Of a DNA stretch of 64,000 nt, positions 62,503 to 64,000 are shown piece after piece (the stretch's first letter is position 1; each line of letters begins with the position of its first letter). The translations under genes and the position numbers were made by a program. Location: positions 620,001-684,000 of the forward strand of contig JAIXMO010000006.1 in the NCBI GenBank assembly GCA_025677825.1, given 5' to 3'. The notes below the pieces were generated by a model. That model worked only from the letters and a program-made list of their open reading frames with translations, did no database searches and had not been told where the DNA came from. Source of the stretch: Helicostylum pulchrum (taxonomy: Eukaryota; Mucoromycota; Mucoromycetes; Mucorales; Mucoraceae).

Positions 62503-62554
62503 ATTATTATGTCAAGATATTAACTTTCTTTATTAGTTTGGAGCATCAGCATAA
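61366..62554 (+). CDS. SHO1: SHO1-type osmosensor, four membrane segments and SH3 domain
   Basis: Six exons (61366-61419, 61494-61643, 61719-61859, 61925-62258, 62327-62460, 62537-62554) join in frame to 276 residues. Four hydrophobic segments lie in the first ~120 residues ([72 protein letters not shown]). A Pro/Gln/Thr-rich linker leads to a C-terminal SH3 domain ([20 protein letters not shown], the WW pair in GNWWQARK, and GIIPSNY). From the family: plasma-membrane sensor/scaffold at the head of the HOG osmotic-stress MAPK branch. The protein is short compared with ascomycete Sho1 because the linker is short. Exon 6 codes for only five residues, and intron 5 contains 35 consecutive T. The donor at 61644 was chosen for phase. 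Firm. Confidence 0.93.
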
Positions 62555-62984
62555 TAAAAGGGTACAAACAAACACTTCAAATAACACAATGCATATTACC
62601 TTTTTTTCCCCACTTGTATAATTTCCATTAATTTACATTCATTCTGTATTAGAAATTATCTAATCAGTTGTCTAATAAATGTATCTATTTTTCTTCTCTC
62701 TCTTCCTTTCTAACCATTTAAGTGTATATATATAAAAAAAACATACCCTTAGTTTATATAACCTTTAAGGAGAATACCCTATTTAATTAAGAATGTTCTG
62801 ATAAAGTGCCTCCAGTCCCCAAATCGCGCTTTTTTTTTTGAAAACACCTTAATCGGCCCTTTTGATAGAAGAGCAATATAAATGTAATTACGGCATGATG
62901 ACTTAATAGATCACATGAATAATTAATCACAATAAAACTGTCTTTTTAGAATAATCACTTTTTTTTTTCTCTTTGTCTTTTTGA

Positions 62985-63240
62985 CTATATGTTCTTCTTT
63001 TAAACGAGCTTATATCTTATATTATTCTTGCTTTTTTTTTCCCGGCGTTTTCTTTAAGTTCGTACAAAAAAGAACACGGTTCAAAGCAATTGCCGTACAC
63101 TAGAGCACTTTCTTGCTCAAGTATGCTCCACGCGACTATTATACTGTATTGGGCGCGTTTTTTTTTTTTTACGTTTACTACTTTATAAAGGTAAACGGAA
63201 AGTAAAACGCTGTCACTTTCTTTTCTCAGCGTATCAATAA
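62985..63240 (+). repeat. dispersed repeat family, copy at 63.1 kb
   Basis: Begins with TTCTTTTAAACGAGCTTATA and TCTTATATTATT, continues with a T-rich stretch, and ends with TATAAAGGTAAACGGAAAGT at 63184-63203 followed by CTTTTCTCAGCGT. The same order is seen in the next copy. Its first block is also found in reverse at 1343-1400. Confidence 0.6.
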
Positions 63241-63448
63241 AAAACAATGAAGTGGGTCAGTCGGTACTCCAACGTTTTCAAAGTCTGTGGTCTTCATCGA
63301 CATGGGATCTATGTCCTTCTGCAGAATTTGCTATGTTTTTATGAGTGCTCATAATTATCATTAGTAAATTAAAGCTGCGGAAAGTAGCCTATTTATTCTA
63401 TGTAGTTAATCACTTTCATTTTTTATTAATTAATTAATAATGTGTAGC

Positions 63449-63660
63449 TACCAGTAAGTATCTTGTATGTTCATCTTTTAAAAGAGCTGATATCTTATAT
63501 TATTTTATTAGCTACTTTGCTTTTTTTTTTCGTTTTCTTTATACCCTTACAAGCGGATACGCTCCGATACCGTACAAATATATGTGCTCGTTTTTTTATA
63601 TAAAGGTACGTGAAAAGTAATACACCGCGTTTTCTTTTCTGAGCGTGTAAATAAAACTTG
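63449..63660 (+). repeat. dispersed repeat family, copy at 63.55 kb
   Basis: Begins with TACCAGTAAGTATCTT and GTTCATCTTTTAAAAGAGCT, then a T-rich stretch with GCGGATACG, then TATAAAGGTACGTGAAAAGT at about 63598-63617 and CTTTTCTGAGCGT. It parallels the copy at 62985-63240 and shares the TATAAAGGTA block with 13754-13773. Confidence 0.6.
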
Positions 63661-64000
63661 TACCCAAAATCTAACAAAGTATTTTTTTTTAAAAAATAAT
63701 AATTATGCGCGGGTGCGTCCGAATTGTAATGAGACAAAAGCAAATCTGACATTTTCCTATTCCTTATCCCCAAGTAAAAGTAAAAATGTCAATCAATAGA
63801 TTACGCTCGATATAAGAGTGAAATTTCGCGAAACCGTGGACACTCTTAAATAGATTGGGCACTGTATTGTCCCAACGTAAAAGTTATAGCATCAAAACAT
63901 TCATGTCGCTGGTTATGGAAGGGGTAGTCAATGTTTTAGTCTCGCAGCTCGTAGAAGAAATGCACCAATAATGAACGACCTATATCGTATAGCTGATCCA

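Larger units (their letters stand above)
62555..64000. other. 3' flank of SHO1 and degenerate repeat region
   Basis: No gene is seen up to the window end. From about 62985 two degenerate copies of one repeat family lie in tandem (62985-63240 and 63449-63660). After 63660 there are only short frames. The last 250 bp look less AT-rich but show no recognised gene. Confidence 0.5.

Overview
The window looks like nuclear DNA of an early-diverging filamentous fungus, most likely Mucoromycota (Mucorales type). It is AT-rich, with long poly-A/T runs. Genes are split by many short introns (mostly about 50-75 nt, GTA donors, CTAAC-like branch points). The gene set is fungal: Zn2Cys6 regulator, SHO1, GH18, GH28 and GH47 enzymes, ATP phosphoribosyltransferase. 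The species cannot be named from the sequence alone.

Layout. 1-217: start of a HIS1 gene on the minus strand. 0.2-2.8 kb: no clear gene. 2.8-4.1 kb: DNAJB12-type J-protein (+). 4.35-5.7 kb: secreted polygalacturonase (-). 5.7-9.7 kb: gene-free, with one copy of a dispersed repeat. 9.7-11.6 kb: GH47 mannosidase (-). 11.9-13.0 kb: small membrane protein (-). 13-16 kb: decayed gene remnants. 16.0-16.9 kb: two small orphan genes (+). 17.2-18.5 kb: ribosomal protein eS6 (+). 18.6-20.9 kb: BTB/POZ protein (-). 21.5-23.0 kb: PPZ-like phosphatase (-). 23.2-24.5 kb: V-ATPase subunit d (-). 25.3-27.1 kb: GH18 chitinase (-). 27.1-32.1 kb: gene desert. 32.1-34.9 kb: Zn2Cys6 regulator (-). 35.9-36.6 kb: adenine phosphoribosyltransferase (+). 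36.8-37.8 kb: tail-anchored coiled-coil protein (+). 37.8-39.3 kb: DCAF7/WDR68 WD40 protein (-). 40.0-41.7 kb: FYVE-type zinc-finger protein (+). 42.0-45.3 kb: transportin (+). 45.6-48.9 kb: SERCA-type Ca2+ pump (+). 49.4-54.6 kb: a tRNA-Ala gene carrying a two-ORF LINE. 54.6-56.5 kb: repeats. 56.5-58.8 kb: mitochondrial aspartyl-tRNA synthetase (+). 58.8-61.4 kb: gene-free. 61.4-62.6 kb: SHO1 osmosensor (+). 62.6-64 kb: degenerate repeats.

Most genes are ordinary housekeeping genes and do not form a functional cluster. Three are hydrolases of the secretory pathway or cell surface (GH28, GH47, GH18). DCAF7 and the coiled-coil gene converge with only 12 bp between stop codons.

The most notable locus is the LINE. 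Both of its ORFs are open. It is flanked by a perfect 15-bp target-site duplication made of the first 14 nt of the tRNA-Ala gene plus one upstream base, so the tRNA stays complete while its old 5' flank is now 5 kb away. The A of the ORF1 start codon comes from the duplicated tRNA-side DNA. Other signals worth a look are recurrent T8-12/A6-16 palindromes inside introns, GC-AG introns, 12- and 14-nt microexons, and dispersed repeat families. Exon joins below were worked out by hand from reading frame and splice signals; none is confirmed by RNA data.
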